From assembly GCA_030529655.1 (NCBI GenBank), contig JAUMWJ010000020.1:1-37630 (forward strand): a stretch of DNA of 37,630 nt. Direction: 5' to 3'. The notes under the pieces were generated by a model. It had not been told where the DNA came from. It did no database searches and worked only from the letters and a program-made list of their open reading frames with translations. Positions 1 to 8,104 of the stretch are shown piece by piece; position 1 is the stretch's first letter, and each line of letters begins with the position of its first letter. The translations under genes were made by a program, and so were the position numbers. This stretch comes from Eubacteriales bacterium. Its GTDB lineage: Bacteria; Bacillota; Clostridia; Oscillospirales; Oscillospiraceae.

Positions 1-650
1 GGCAGGTAGTAGTTCATCATGGAGAACATACCCTTCTTCATCTCGCCGCCGTACCAGGTGTTGATGATGACCTGCTCACGGGAGGTGATGTTGAAGGCCA
101 CGCAGGTCTCGGAGTTCAGACCCAGTTCCTTGTAGTTCTCGACCTTGGCCTTGGAAGCATTGTAAACCACGAAATCGGGCTCGAAGTCCTTCAGCTCGTC
201 CTCGGAGGGCTGGATGAACATATTCTTAATGAAGTGTGCCTGCCATGCCACTTCCACGATGAAGCGAACGGCCATACGAGTGTCCTTGTTGGCGCCGCAG
301 AAGGCATCCACAACGAACAAACGCTTGTTGCACAGCTCCTTCACAGCCAGATCCTTCACGGTGGCCCAAACGGACTCATCCATAGGATGGTTATCGTTCT
401 TGTACTCATCGGAAGTCCACCATACGGTGTTCTTGGAGTTCTCGTCCATGACAATGTACTTGTCCTTAGGAGAGCGGCCGGTGTAGATACCGGTCATGAC
501 ATTCACAGCACCCAACTCGGTGACCTGACCGACTTCGTAGCCGGAAAGACCGGCCTTGGTCTCTTCTGCAAACAGAACCTCATAAGAGGGGTTGTAGACG
601 ATCTCGGTAGTGCCGGAGATGCCGTACTTGTTCAGATCGATCATACTCAT
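1..650 (-). CDS. pckA: Phosphoenolpyruvate carboxykinase (ATP), N-terminal part, cut by window edge
   Basis: The reverse complement encodes about 216 residues starting [13 protein letters not shown] and running off the left edge. It contains [11 protein letters not shown], the substrate-binding segment of ATP-dependent PEP carboxykinases, followed by an [16 protein letters not shown] segment also typical of that family. The enzyme interconverts oxaloacetate plus ATP with PEP, CO2 and ADP. In anaerobic gut Clostridia it often works in the carboxylating direction, but that is family knowledge and not visible here. The start at 650 has an AGAGG Shine-Dalgarno about 10 bases upstream and a good promoter at 693-721. 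A nearer in-frame ATG two codons in is possible. It is transcribed divergently from the T-box operon. The C-terminal nucleotide-binding half lies outside the window. Confidence 0.95.
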   Translation of the reverse strand, partial: MSMIDLNKYGISGTTEIVYNPSYEVLFAEETKAGLSGYEVGQVTELGAVNVMTGIYTGRSPKDKYIVMDENSKNTVWWTSDEYKNDNHPMDESVWATVKDLAVKELCNKRLFVVDAFCGANKDTRMAVRFIVEVAWQAHFIKNMFIQPSEDELKDFEPDFVVYNASKAKVENYKELGLNSETCVAFNITSREQVIINTWYGGEMKKGMFSMMNYYL

Positions 651-692
651 GTAAATATTACCTCTTTCTTTTCAAAAATCTAAGCAGTATAT

Positions 693-721
693 AATATAGC
701 TAAAATAACTCAAAAAGTCAA
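693..721 (-). promoter_or_regulatory. Promoter of pckA
   Basis: On the minus strand TTGACT (716-721) is separated by 17 bases from TATATT (693-698), a near-consensus sigma-A promoter about 43 bases from the pckA start codon. The surroundings are AT-rich. Confidence 0.7.
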
Positions 722-772
722 TGATAAATTTTAAGAATTTGTACAATGGTGTGAATAAAGTTATTTCATGTG

Positions 773-800
773 TTGACAACGGGATGATTTGTGATAGAAT
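773..800 (+). promoter_or_regulatory. Promoter of the T-box/alaS operon
   Basis: TTGACA (773-778), a 16-base spacer and TAGAAT (795-800) form a near-consensus sigma-A promoter. It would start transcription around 807, just before the T-box leader. Confidence 0.75.
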
Positions 801-807
801 ATGTGAT

Positions 808-1044
808 AACATGAAAATGCGCTGATGAAGCCAGTTTGCTTTTACGCAGTCGTAAGCGAGATGGGGATAGTGCAAGCCCATTGGCCAAGCGGAGCAGACA
901 GCCACTTCGGAGCAGACGACGATGAGCCGTCCGTCCCATCCCCGATATCGGATGAACTAAGATGCCCTCTAAAGGGGGGATAATTAGGGTGGTACCGTGA
1001 AGTTTACGCTTCGCCCCTAACTGTGGGGCGGAGCGTCTTTTTTT
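808..1044 (+). promoter_or_regulatory. T-box leader (probably alanine) with intrinsic terminator
   Basis: The leader contains the T-box core AGGGTGGTACCGTG at 986-999, which pairs with the uncharged tRNA acceptor end. A strong terminator follows: arms 1006-1017 and 1025-1036 (ACGCT-TCGCCCC against GGGGCGG-AGCGT, with a wobble) and a T run to 1044. The antiterminator made with the T-box core would compete with it. Alanine specificity is inferred from alaS downstream. A GCC triplet in the 3' part of stem I (near 901-903) is a candidate specifier codon, but I could not fold the stem with certainty. Uncharged tRNA should promote readthrough into the acetyltransferase and alaS. Confidence 0.88.
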
Positions 1045-1057
1045 GAAGGAGAGAAAA

Positions 1058-1708
1058 ATGCCATACCACGAAATTGATATGTCGATGGATCCACGGAGCG
1101 GGCAGTTTCAGTATTTTCGGTATATGACAGATCCCTATGCCTCGGTGACGGTGTCGGTGGATGTGACACAGCTGCTGGAAACTGCCGGATCTGCACATTT
1201 CTTTCAGACGATGCTGTATCTTGTGACGCTTGCGGCCAATAGGGTACCCCAGCTGCGGCAGCGGTTTATGGGAGGTAAAGTGGTGGAATACGATTTTTGT
1301 CCGCCATCCTACACCTGTATGAAGCCGGACGGTGTATATGTATATTGCACGCCTACGGAAATGAAACCTTACCGTGAATACATCGACTATTGCCGTGAGT
1401 GTCAGGCCCGGGTGATCGCCCGCGGCACGCTGACAGAGGACGGCGATCCGCTGGGTCACTTGTTTGTGTCCTGCCTTCCGTGGCTTCATTACACATCGTT
1501 GAAGCCGCCCACGGAATCCTGTGAGGACAGCCATCCGATAATCCACTGGGGAAAATATGAAACATACGGCGACGGGCACACCCGAATGCCGGTCACACTG
1601 TCGGTAAATCATGCGCTGGCAGACGGATTTCATATTTCCTGCTTTTTTCAGAACATCCAAGAGGAAATGGCAAAGCTATGCCGCGAAATCAATCAGTCAT
1701 CCAATTAA
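1058..1708 (+). CDS. CatA-like (chloramphenicol acetyltransferase family) O-acetyltransferase
   Basis: This 216-residue protein has the length and layout of type A chloramphenicol acetyltransferases. The catalytic motif HALADGFH (HxxxDG) lies near the C-terminus, and the segment SCLPWLHYTSL matches the CAT active-site strand. The family uses acetyl-CoA to acetylate a hydroxyl, and the catalytic histidine is present. The N-terminal W-x-R of classical CATs is P-x-R here (MDPRSGQFQYF), so drug resistance should not be assumed and the natural acceptor is unknown. The ATG at 1058 is preferred over the in-frame TTG at 1043 because GAAGGAGAG sits just upstream of it. It is the first gene after the T-box and lies 26 bases before alaS with no terminator, so it should be induced by the same tRNA signal. 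Confidence 0.85.
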   Translation: MPYHEIDMSMDPRSGQFQYFRYMTDPYASVTVSVDVTQLLETAGSAHFFQTMLYLVTLAANRVPQLRQRFMGGKVVEYDFCPPSYTCMKPDGVYVYCTPTEMKPYREYIDYCRECQARVIARGTLTEDGDPLGHLFVSCLPWLHYTSLKPPTESCEDSHPIIHWGKYETYGDGHTRMPVTLSVNHALADGFHISCFFQNIQEEMAKLCREINQSSN

Positions 1709-1734
1709 ACTTACAATAAAAGGAGCAAACAACT

Positions 1735-4383
1735 ATGCCACATCCCTATCATGGCTTGAACGAACTGCGTGAGATGTTCCTCAAGTTCTTTGAGACCAAA
1801 GACCATCTGCGTCTGCCCAGTTTCTCGCTGGTGCCCCAGAACGATAAATCCATTCTGCTCATCAATGCAGGTATGACTCCCATGAAGCCCTGGTTCAAGG
1901 GCGAGGAGGAGCCTCCCCGTAAGCGCGTATGTACCTGCCAGAAGTGCATTCGTACCGGCGATATTGAAAACGTGGGTAAGACCGCACGCCACGGTACCTA
2001 TTTTGAAATGCTGGGTAACTTCTCTTTCGGCGATTACTTCAAGCACGAGGCCATTGCCTGGTCCTGGGAATTCCTGACCAGTCCCGAGTGGGTGGGCTTG
2101 GAGGCCGACCGCCTCTATCCCAGCGTTTATCAGGACGATGACGAGGCATGGAACATCTGGCACGATGAGATCGGCATTCCTGCCGAGAAGATCTTCCGCT
2201 TCGGCAAGGAAGATAACTTCTGGGAGCACGGTTCCGGCCCCTGCGGCCCCTGCTCCGAGATCTATTACGACCGCGGCGAGGAGTATGGCTGCGGTAAGCC
2301 CGGTTGCACCGTGGGCTGCGACTGCGACCGCTACATCGAGATCTGGAACAACGTGTTCTCCCAGTTCGATAACGACGGCCACAACAACTACACCGAGCTG
2401 AAGCAGAAGAATATCGACACCGGTATGGGTCTGGAGCGCCTGGCCTGCGTGTGCCAGAACGTGATGAGCCTCTTTGATGTGGATACCGTGATGAACATCA
2501 CCAACAAGGTGTCGGAGCTGACCGGCGCCCACTATGGCGAGAGCCAGAAGCGCGACGTGTCCCTGCGCGTGATCACCGATCATATCCGCAGTGCCACCTT
2601 CATGATCTGTGACGGTATCCTGCCTTCCAATGAGGGTCGTGGTTACGTGCTGCGCCGCCTGCTGCGCCGCGCTGCCCGTCACGGTAAGCTGTTGGGCGTG
2701 AACGATCCGTTCCTCTATGAAGTGGTGGATACCGTTGTCCACGAGAACGAGTGCCAGTATGCCGACCTGCGCGAAAAGCAGGCCTATATCACCAAGGTGA
2801 TCCGCACCGAGGAGGAGAACTTCGCCCGCACTATCGATGGCGGTATGAAGATCTTCGGCGAGCTGCTTCAAGAGCACAAGGCAAAGGGCGAGCAGGTGTT
2901 CTCCGGTGCCGATGCCTTCAAACTGTACGATACCTTTGGTTTCCCCATTGACCTGACCATTGAAATGGCCGCCGATGAGGGCCTGACCGTAGACGAGGAG
3001 GCCTTCCAGTCCCTGATGCAGGAGCAGAAGGTCCGTGCCCGTGAGGCGCGCAAGGCCTTGGGCGATCTGGGCTGGGCAGGTGTGGATCTGGGCAAGGAGA
3101 TTCCCGCCACCGAGTTCGTGGGTTATGATAAGAGCGTCACTGAGGGCAAGATCGTTGCCATCGTGGCCGAGGGCGAAGTCCGTGACGCTATCGTTGCCGG
3201 TGCTGACGCCATCGTAGTGCTGGATCAGACCACCATGTACGCCGAGATGGGCGGTCAGGTGGCCGACCACGGTACCATTAAGTGCGGTGATGCCGTGTTC
3301 ACTGTTAATGACGTGCAGAAGAATAAGGGCGGCAAGTACCTGCATTACGGTAAGCTGACAAGTGGCGAAATGAAGGTGGGCGATGTAGCCGCTGTGGCCA
3401 TTGACGATAGCCGCCGCGACGCGATCCGCCGCGCCCATACCGCTACCCATCTGCTGCAGAGTGCACTGGAAAAGGTGCTGGGCGATCATGTCCATCAGGC
3501 AGGTTCTCTGGTAGAGCCCGATCATCTGCGCTTTGACTTCACCCATTTCTCCGCTGTGACCGCAGAGGAAATGGCAAAGATCAACGAACTGTTTGAGGAA
3601 TATACGCTGTCCGGCGAAACCGTGGAAACGCTGGTGCTGCCCATTGAAGAGGCCAAGAAGCTGGGCGCAACCGCCCTGTTCGGCGAGAAGTACGGCGACA
3701 CCGTTCGTGTGGTGAAGATGGGCGATGTTTCTATGGAGTTCTGCGGCGGTACTCATTTGAACAACACTGCAAAAGTGGGTGCGTTCCGTATCACCGGTGA
3801 GTCCTCCGTAGCTTCCGGCGTGCGCCGTATCGAAATGATCACCGGCAGTGCCGTGCGTCAGATGATGGACGACACCGACATGACCATGGCACAGGTGGCT
3901 GAGACCATTAAGGCTGCCAGCACAGCCGATATTCTGCGCCGTGCCCAGCAGCTCATGGACGAGCTGAAGGAAGAAAAGCGTGTCATCGAGCAGTACAAGG
4001 CCAAGGAATCTGCCGGCGGTGCTGATGATATGATCCGCAGCGCCAAGGAAATCGGCGGTGTGAAGGTAGTCACCAAGAAGCTGGGCGAGTGCGATGCCAA
4101 TGCGCTGCGTCAGTTGGGCGATGTGCTGCGCGATAAGGATGATTCCATCGTGGCTGCCATGGTGGCGACCAACGGCGCCAAGATCACCATTCAGGTAGTC
4201 TGCGGTAAGAATGCTGTGGGCAAGGGCATCAAGGCCGGAGACATTATCAAGTCCGTGGCTCCCATTATGGGCGGCAAGGGCGGCGGCAAGCCCGACAGCG
4301 CCATGGGCGGCGGCAGCGATGCCTCCAAGATCGATGAAGCTCTCTCCGCTGTGGAAACCTTCGTGGCGGAGAAGCTGAACTGA
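1735..4383 (+). CDS. alaS: Alanyl-tRNA synthetase
   Basis: This is a full-length 882-residue AlaRS that charges tRNA-Ala in the cytoplasm. The N-terminal class II aminoacylation domain has FFETKDHLRLPSFSLVP and INAGMTPMKPWF. The editing domain carries the zinc-binding HTATHLL and the later CGGTH motif. The C-terminal DHHA1 domain is glycine-rich (MGGKGGGKPDSAMGGG). AAAGGAG precedes the ATG. It is the second gene of the T-box operon, which explains its regulation by uncharged tRNA. The stop codon is separated by one base from the start of the DUF4250 gene. Nothing is missing. Confidence 0.98.
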   Translation: MPHPYHGLNELREMFLKFFETKDHLRLPSFSLVPQNDKSILLINAGMTPMKPWFKGEEEPPRKRVCTCQKCIRTGDIENVGKTARHGTYFEMLGNFSFGDYFKHEAIAWSWEFLTSPEWVGLEADRLYPSVYQDDDEAWNIWHDEIGIPAEKIFRFGKEDNFWEHGSGPCGPCSEIYYDRGEEYGCGKPGCTVGCDCDRYIEIWNNVFSQFDNDGHNNYTELKQKNIDTGMGLERLACVCQNVMSLFDVDTVMNITNKVSELTGAHYGESQKRDVSLRVITDHIRSATFMICDGILPSNEGRGYVLRRLLRRAARHGKLLGVNDPFLYEVVDTVVHENECQYADLREKQAYITKVIRTEEENFARTIDGGMKIFGELLQEHKAKGEQVFSGADAFKLYDTFGFPIDLTIEMAADEGLTVDEEAFQSLMQEQKVRAREARKALGDLGWAGVDLGKEIPATEFVGYDKSVTEGKIVAIVAEGEVRDAIVAGADAIVVLDQTTMYAEMGGQVADHGTIKCGDAVFTVNDVQKNKGGKYLHYGKLTSGEMKVGDVAAVAIDDSRRDAIRRAHTATHLLQSALEKVLGDHVHQAGSLVEPDHLRFDFTHFSAVTAEEMAKINELFEEYTLSGETVETLVLPIEEAKKLGATALFGEKYGDTVRVVKMGDVSMEFCGGTHLNNTAKVGAFRITGESSVASGVRRIEMITGSAVRQMMDDTDMTMAQVAETIKAASTADILRRAQQLMDELKEEKRVIEQYKAKESAGGADDMIRSAKEIGGVKVVTKKLGECDANALRQLGDVLRDKDDSIVAAMVATNGAKITIQVVCGKNAVGKGIKAGDIIKSVAPIMGGKGGGKPDSAMGGGSDASKIDEALSAVETFVAEKLN

Positions 4384-4384
4384 T

Positions 4385-4558
4385 ATGCTGCCTCAAGATC
4401 CTGTGATGCTTTTGAGCGTCATCAATACGAAATTACGGGACGAATTTGATAGTCTTGACGAACTCTGCGCCGTGATGGATGCCGACCGCAACGACATCTG
4501 TGAGCGTATCGCCGCCGTGGGCTATCAGTACGATCCGACACAAAATCAATTTATTTGA
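4385..4558 (+). CDS. DUF4250 family small protein
   Basis: This is a 57-residue ORF starting MLPQDPVMLLSVINTKLRD and ending QYDPTQNQFI. The opening MLPxDPxxLLSxxNTKLRD and the GYxYDxxxNQF ending are the hallmarks of the DUF4250 family, small soluble proteins of Firmicutes of unknown function. It begins one base after the alaS stop codon, so it is probably translationally coupled, and it lies 15 bases before the HIT gene. Charged residues and a short helix-turn-helix-like middle (LDELCAVMDADRNDICERI) suggest a small helical protein; that last point is inference only. Confidence 0.85.
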   Translation: MLPQDPVMLLSVINTKLRDEFDSLDELCAVMDADRNDICERIAAVGYQYDPTQNQFI

Positions 4559-4573
4559 AAGGAGCGTACAAGC

Positions 4574-4915
4574 ATGAAAAATGATTGTTTGTTCTGTGCC
4601 ATCGCTGCAGGTGAAATCCCTTCCAACAAGGTCTATGAGGATGATCTGTGCTACGGGTTTTATGACATCGATCCCCAGGCACCCACGCACTTCCTCGTGA
4701 TCCCCAAGGAGCATATCTCCTCTGTGGCAGCCGTCAGCGCGGAAAACAGCGCCGTGGTGGCGCACATCTTCGAGGTGATTGCCAAGGTGACCAAGGAGTT
4801 GGGCCTTGAAAGCTATCGCGTGGTGTCCAACATCGGTGAACAGGCAGGCCAGAGCGTGTTCCATCTGCACTTCCATGTGCTTAGCGGCCGCGACATGACC
4901 TGGCCTCCGGGCTAA
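4574..4915 (+). CDS. HIT family nucleotide-binding protein (HinT-like)
   Basis: This 113-residue protein has the histidine-triad motif HLHFHVLSG near the C-terminus and the N-terminal CLFCAIAAGEIPS typical of HinT/Hit-family purine nucleoside phosphoramidases. These hydrolyse AMP-linked phosphoramidates such as aminoacyl-adenylate-type compounds. Its place in the alaS operon fits the known tendency of HinT to act on aminoacyl-AMP by-products of tRNA synthetases, but that link is inference. The start has GAAAGGAG upstream. It is the last gene of the operon, followed by a terminator at 4932-4966. Confidence 0.93.
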   Translation: MKNDCLFCAIAAGEIPSNKVYEDDLCYGFYDIDPQAPTHFLVIPKEHISSVAAVSAENSAVVAHIFEVIAKVTKELGLESYRVVSNIGEQAGQSVFHLHFHVLSGRDMTWPPG

Positions 4916-4931
4916 AAGCTTATAATACGAT

Positions 4932-4966
4932 AAAAAATTGGGAGGGCATTTTGCTCTCCCGATTTT
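4932..4966. terminator. Bidirectional intrinsic terminator
   Basis: An 8-bp stem, 4940-4947 with 4953-4960 (one G-T wobble), has a 5-base loop. It is flanked by AAAAAA on the left and GATTTT on the right, so it can end both the HIT operon and the convergent minus-strand membrane protein gene. Confidence 0.8.
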
Positions 4967-4985
4967 CTATCATACACGAATTTAT

Positions 4986-6092
4986 TTACAAATCCAGCTT
5001 CAGATCGTCTTCTTTGATCCATCCCCATTTACGCAGCGGTATAGCAAACAACCAAGTCAGTACAGCAGGCAGCACAAGTGAGATCAACACCAGCCCCAAC
5101 CAGTCCATGCCGGTAATGGCAGTCTTCGCGCCGGAGGCGATGTCGGATACCCAACCGGTGTAAACGCCGATCTGCCCTACGAAACCGCAGGTGCCCATAC
5201 CGGAGGATACTGCGGCACCGTTCATTTCCAGATGGAACAGGCAAGTGGCAATGGGGCCTGTCACGGCGGCGGCCAGTGTAGGCGGAATCCAAATACGCAC
5301 ATTGCGAACAATATTGCCCATTTGCAGCATACTTGTACCGATACCCTGTGCCACCAGACCACCCCAACGGTTTTCGCGGAAGCTCATTACGGCAAAACCT
5401 ATCATTTGGGCGCAACATCCTGCCACAGCAGCACCGCCTGCCAGTCCGGTCAAACCGAGAGCCGCACAAATAGCAGCCGAGGAGATAGGGAGAGTTAGAG
5501 CCATACCGATAACAACAGACACCACAATGCCCATGAAAAACGGCTGCAGATCGGTGGCCCACATAATTGCTTTGCCTACGGCACTGGCGGCCGCGCCAAT
5601 GGGGGATGCTACCAGAGCAGCAAATCCGATACCGCAGAGGATGGTGACAACAGGCGTTACCAGCAGATCGATTTTTGTTTCCTTGCTGATTGCTTTACCG
5701 ATTTCGGAAGCGACGATCGCAACAAAGAACACAGCCAACGGGCCACCGGCACCACCCAAAGCGTTGGTGGCAAAACCTACGGGGATCAGGGAAAACAGGA
5801 CCATCGGAGGACATTCTAAGGCACGACCGATAGCCACTGCCATGCCCGGCCCCACCAACAGCGAGCAAAGACCTCCGATGGTATAGGCAAGAACTTGGTC
5901 GCCCAGCTTAACGGTCAAAAATGCATTGGTCAGAAAGCCGATGTGAAACTGTGTGCCGATGGTGTTCAGAATTGTACCAACCAACAGCGTGCAGAACAGA
6001 CCCTGTGCCATGGCACTCATGGCATCGATAAAATACCGCTTGGCGGAGAATACGATATTCTTCCTCTTCAAAAATGCGCGAATCTTTTCCAT
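4986..6092 (-). CDS. PTS_EIIC_2-type membrane transporter, candidate NiaR-controlled transporter
   Basis: This 368-residue, very hydrophobic protein has roughly ten membrane segments. It resembles the PF13303 (PTS_EIIC_2) family, with segments such as GMAVAIGRALECPP, GGAGGPLAVFFV and GMGTCGFVGQIG. No EIIA or EIIB domain is attached and no PTS partner gene is nearby, so sugar phosphotransfer is doubtful. Family members may be plain transporters. The gene directly follows a NiaR-type repressor on the same strand. Its promoter is overlapped downstream by a near-perfect inverted repeat, making a niacin or NAD-precursor uptake role a reasonable inference, but the substrate is unproven. The ATG at 6092 has GAGGGT upstream. 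Confidence 0.8.
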   Translation of the reverse strand: MEKIRAFLKRKNIVFSAKRYFIDAMSAMAQGLFCTLLVGTILNTIGTQFHIGFLTNAFLTVKLGDQVLAYTIGGLCSLLVGPGMAVAIGRALECPPMVLFSLIPVGFATNALGGAGGPLAVFFVAIVASEIGKAISKETKIDLLVTPVVTILCGIGFAALVASPIGAAASAVGKAIMWATDLQPFFMGIVVSVVIGMALTLPISSAAICAALGLTGLAGGAAVAGCCAQMIGFAVMSFRENRWGGLVAQGIGTSMLQMGNIVRNVRIWIPPTLAAAVTGPIATCLFHLEMNGAAVSSGMGTCGFVGQIGVYTGWVSDIASGAKTAITGMDWLGLVLISLVLPAVLTWLFAIPLRKWGWIKEDDLKLDL

Positions 6093-6114
6093 AGTGACCC
6101 TCGTTGTAATAGAG

Positions 6115-6146
6115 AAGTAGACAGGTGTCTTGACACCTGTCTACTT
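6115..6146. promoter_or_regulatory. Operator-like inverted repeat, probable NiaR box
   Basis: Arms AAGTAGACAGGTGTC (6115-6129) and its exact reverse complement (6132-6146) are separated by two bases. The repeat begins two bases downstream of the -10 box of the membrane protein promoter, where a bound repressor would block initiation. The adjacent niaR-like gene makes NiaR the obvious ligand. It has no T tract, so it is not a terminator. Confidence 0.8.
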
Positions 6147-6147
6147 C

Positions 6148-6175
6148 ATTATAGGCAATATACAATGTTTGTCAA
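6148..6175 (-). promoter_or_regulatory. Consensus promoter for the PTS_EIIC_2-type gene
   Basis: On the minus strand TTGACA (6170-6175), a 16-base spacer and TATAAT (6148-6153) are both perfect sigma-A boxes. The promoter sits three bases after the niaR stop codon, so the transporter can be transcribed separately from niaR. Confidence 0.85.
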
Positions 6176-6178
6176 TAG

Positions 6179-6700
6179 TTAATCCGCCTGATCCGGTAAA
6201 AGAACGCCCAATTTGCGTAGTTGATCCTTTACATGAGTAAATGCTTCTTCACTGGGACAGGAAAGCGAATGCAAGTGGATACCTTCTGTCAACGCTGACA
6301 GGGGAGAGGCGCTGCTGCTTTGCATTTTCGCAATAAACTGCTCCACATCATAGCGGCTGCTTAGTTGCAGAGAAGCGGTCAACTGTCCGTAAACGGGATG
6401 CTCGACAATCACATCCAGTACGGTGCAGCCGCAGTCCACCATAGCGTTAAGCTCCTCGCGTGTTCCTGCCGGCGAGTGGCAGCAGGCAACGCAGCGAATC
6501 AAACCTTTCCTTTCGGCGGGGATAATATATCCGCGTGGTGTGGCGGTAATATTGCGGCCTTCCGCGCGCAGCAGGGCGATGTCGCCAACAATAACCTGTC
6601 TTGTGACAGCGCATTGACCGGCCAGGACAGTCGCGCTGATTGGCTCTTTGGCCGCGCGCAACAGCTTATAGATTCGCTGTCGTCTTTCCGCAGATGTCAT
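6179..6700 (-). CDS. niaR: NiaR-type niacin-responsive transcriptional repressor
   Basis: This 173-residue protein has an N-terminal helix-turn-helix (RRQRIYKLLRAAKEPIS...AVTRQVIVGDIALLRAEG) and a C-terminal 3H domain with conserved histidines (CACCHSPAGT, VIVEHPVYGQL, IHLHSLSCPSEEAF). This is the architecture of B. subtilis YrxA/NiaR, which represses niacin salvage and transport or NAD synthesis genes when bound to nicotinic acid. The ATG at 6700 is chosen because AAGGGAG lies 10 bases upstream; the longer start at 6721 has no ribosome site. A likely promoter is TTGTCA (6757-6762), 18 bases, TATGAT (6733-6738). The divergent yfmF promoter lies just beyond. Confidence 0.88.
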   Translation of the reverse strand: MTSAERRQRIYKLLRAAKEPISATVLAGQCAVTRQVIVGDIALLRAEGRNITATPRGYIIPAERKGLIRCVACCHSPAGTREELNAMVDCGCTVLDVIVEHPVYGQLTASLQLSSRYDVEQFIAKMQSSSASPLSALTEGIHLHSLSCPSEEAFTHVKDQLRKLGVLLPDQAD

Positions 6701-6771
6701 GGATTGCAGCTCCCTTCTCATTCATATTTCGTATCATACACCACTGCTGCATTATCTGACAAGAGGATTTC

Positions 6772-6800
6772 TTGCAATTTTTGCCTGATTGAGATATAAT
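6772..6800 (+). promoter_or_regulatory. Promoter of the yfmF-yfmH-lgt-folD operon
   Basis: TTGCAA (6772-6777), a 17-base spacer and TATAAT (6795-6800) lie 37 bases before the yfmF start codon. Confidence 0.75.
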
Positions 6801-6837
6801 ATATCCTGTATAGTTATAGAAACAGGAGGTACCTGTG

Positions 6838-8103
6838 ATGAATGAGATTCGTAAGGAAATCATGCAGAACGTCTACTTGACCTATCTGCCTGCGAAAAAA
6901 TTTAAAACAAGTTGTTTTTCCGCGCATTTGGTGACACCGCTGCGAAAAGATACGGCAAGCTATAATGCGTTGTTTCCGGCAGTACTGCACCGGGGTACCG
7001 TGCGTTGTCCGGATATGGAGCAGCTCTCTGCGGCGATGGACCGACTTTACGGCGCACAGATCAGCCCTACGGTTCGCAAGCGTGGTGAAACACAGTGCAT
7101 CGGGTTTGTAGGAACGGTGGTAGATGATCACTTTGCGCTGGGTGGTGAGCGTTTGCTGGAACCGGCGACTCAGTTAATGGGCGAGCTGTTTTTGGATCCT
7201 GTGACTCGCGGCGGCCGCTTTTTGCCTGCATATGTAGAAAGCGAAAAGACCAACCTGATAGATGCGATCCGTTCCATTCGTAACGACAAGCGCGATTGGG
7301 CAGATTTGCGACTGTTGCAGGAGATGTGTGCAGACGAGCCGTACGGAATCAGCCGTTGGGGTGATGAGGAAACCGTTAAGAAGATCAATAATCAGAAACT
7401 CTATCAGCATTATCAAAGTATATTGCCTCAAAGCCGCATGGAATTGTTCTATTGCGGCAGTGCGGAGGAACGCCGTGTGGTGGATGCCTTGACGGAAGCG
7501 TTCGCCGCTCTTTGCCGAGGTAAGGCGGTGGAAATGGAGTCGATTCAACGCTATGCAGCACCGTCTGAGCCGCGCTATGTCACAGAAACGATGGATGTGA
7601 CGCAGGGCAAGCTGTCGATGGGCTTTCGCTGCGGCAGTAATGATGTACCGGCGCTGATTATGGCCAACCTGATGTTTGGCGGCAGCAGTAACTCAAAGCT
7701 GTTTTTGAATGTCCGTGAAAAGCTGTCGCTGTGCTATTACGCTTCGTCGTCTTACGCACGCTCTAAGGGGATCTTGACCGTATCCTCCGGCATTGAAACC
7801 AAGGATTATGACCGCGCCTATGAGGAGATCATGAAACAGCTTGCTGCCGTACAAAACGGCGACTGGGAGGATTGGGAACTGGACGGCGCACGCAGTACAA
7901 TGCTCAGCGCATTGCAATCGATGGATGATTCCCAGAGTGCTTTGGAAAACTTTTATCTTGGTCAGGTTGCCACCGGACAAAGTGAAACACCGGAGGAGCT
8001 GGCAGAGCAAATTCGCGCAGTAACGCCGGAGCGTATTTGTGCCGCGGCACAGAGTATTGCGCTGGATACGGTGTACTTCCTGAAAGGAAAGGAGGGCGAG
8101 TAA
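6838..8103 (+). CDS. yfmF: M16-family YfmF-like protein (catalytically incomplete partner)
   Basis: This 421-residue M16 peptidase-like protein is of the YfmF type. It has the LYGAQISPTVRKRGETQ segment and the second M16 half (MFGGSSNSKLFLNVREKLSLCYYASSSY). The zinc motif HxxEH of active M16 enzymes is absent from the N-terminal half, so it is expected to be the non-catalytic subunit of a pair with YfmH, as in other two-subunit M16 peptidases. In B. subtilis YfmF and YfmH are associated with EF-P 5-aminopentanol modification; whether that applies here is unknown. The ATG at 6838 is 7 bases after AGGAGGT, better than the GTG at 6835. It is followed after one base by yfmH. Confidence 0.88.
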   Translation: MNEIRKEIMQNVYLTYLPAKKFKTSCFSAHLVTPLRKDTASYNALFPAVLHRGTVRCPDMEQLSAAMDRLYGAQISPTVRKRGETQCIGFVGTVVDDHFALGGERLLEPATQLMGELFLDPVTRGGRFLPAYVESEKTNLIDAIRSIRNDKRDWADLRLLQEMCADEPYGISRWGDEETVKKINNQKLYQHYQSILPQSRMELFYCGSAEERRVVDALTEAFAALCRGKAVEMESIQRYAAPSEPRYVTETMDVTQGKLSMGFRCGSNDVPALIMANLMFGGSSNSKLFLNVREKLSLCYYASSSYARSKGILTVSSGIETKDYDRAYEEIMKQLAAVQNGDWEDWELDGARSTMLSALQSMDDSQSALENFYLGQVATGQSETPEELAEQIRAVTPERICAAAQSIALDTVYFLKGKEGE

Positions 8104-8104
8104 G

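Noticed and set aside
1043-1057. TTG start at 1043 for the acetyltransferase
   Set aside because: It lies in the T run of the T-box terminator, and the ribosome site GAAGGAGAG falls between it and the ATG at 1058.
1711-3756. A 681-codon open frame on the minus strand opposite alaS
   Set aside because: It is a shadow of alaS; the sequence is low in typical fold pattern, rich in His/Gly/Leu, lacks a ribosome site, and AlaRS is certain on the other strand.
6115-6146. Terminator for niaR
   Set aside because: There is no T run and the repeat sits downstream of the -10 box of the next gene, so an operator is the better reading.
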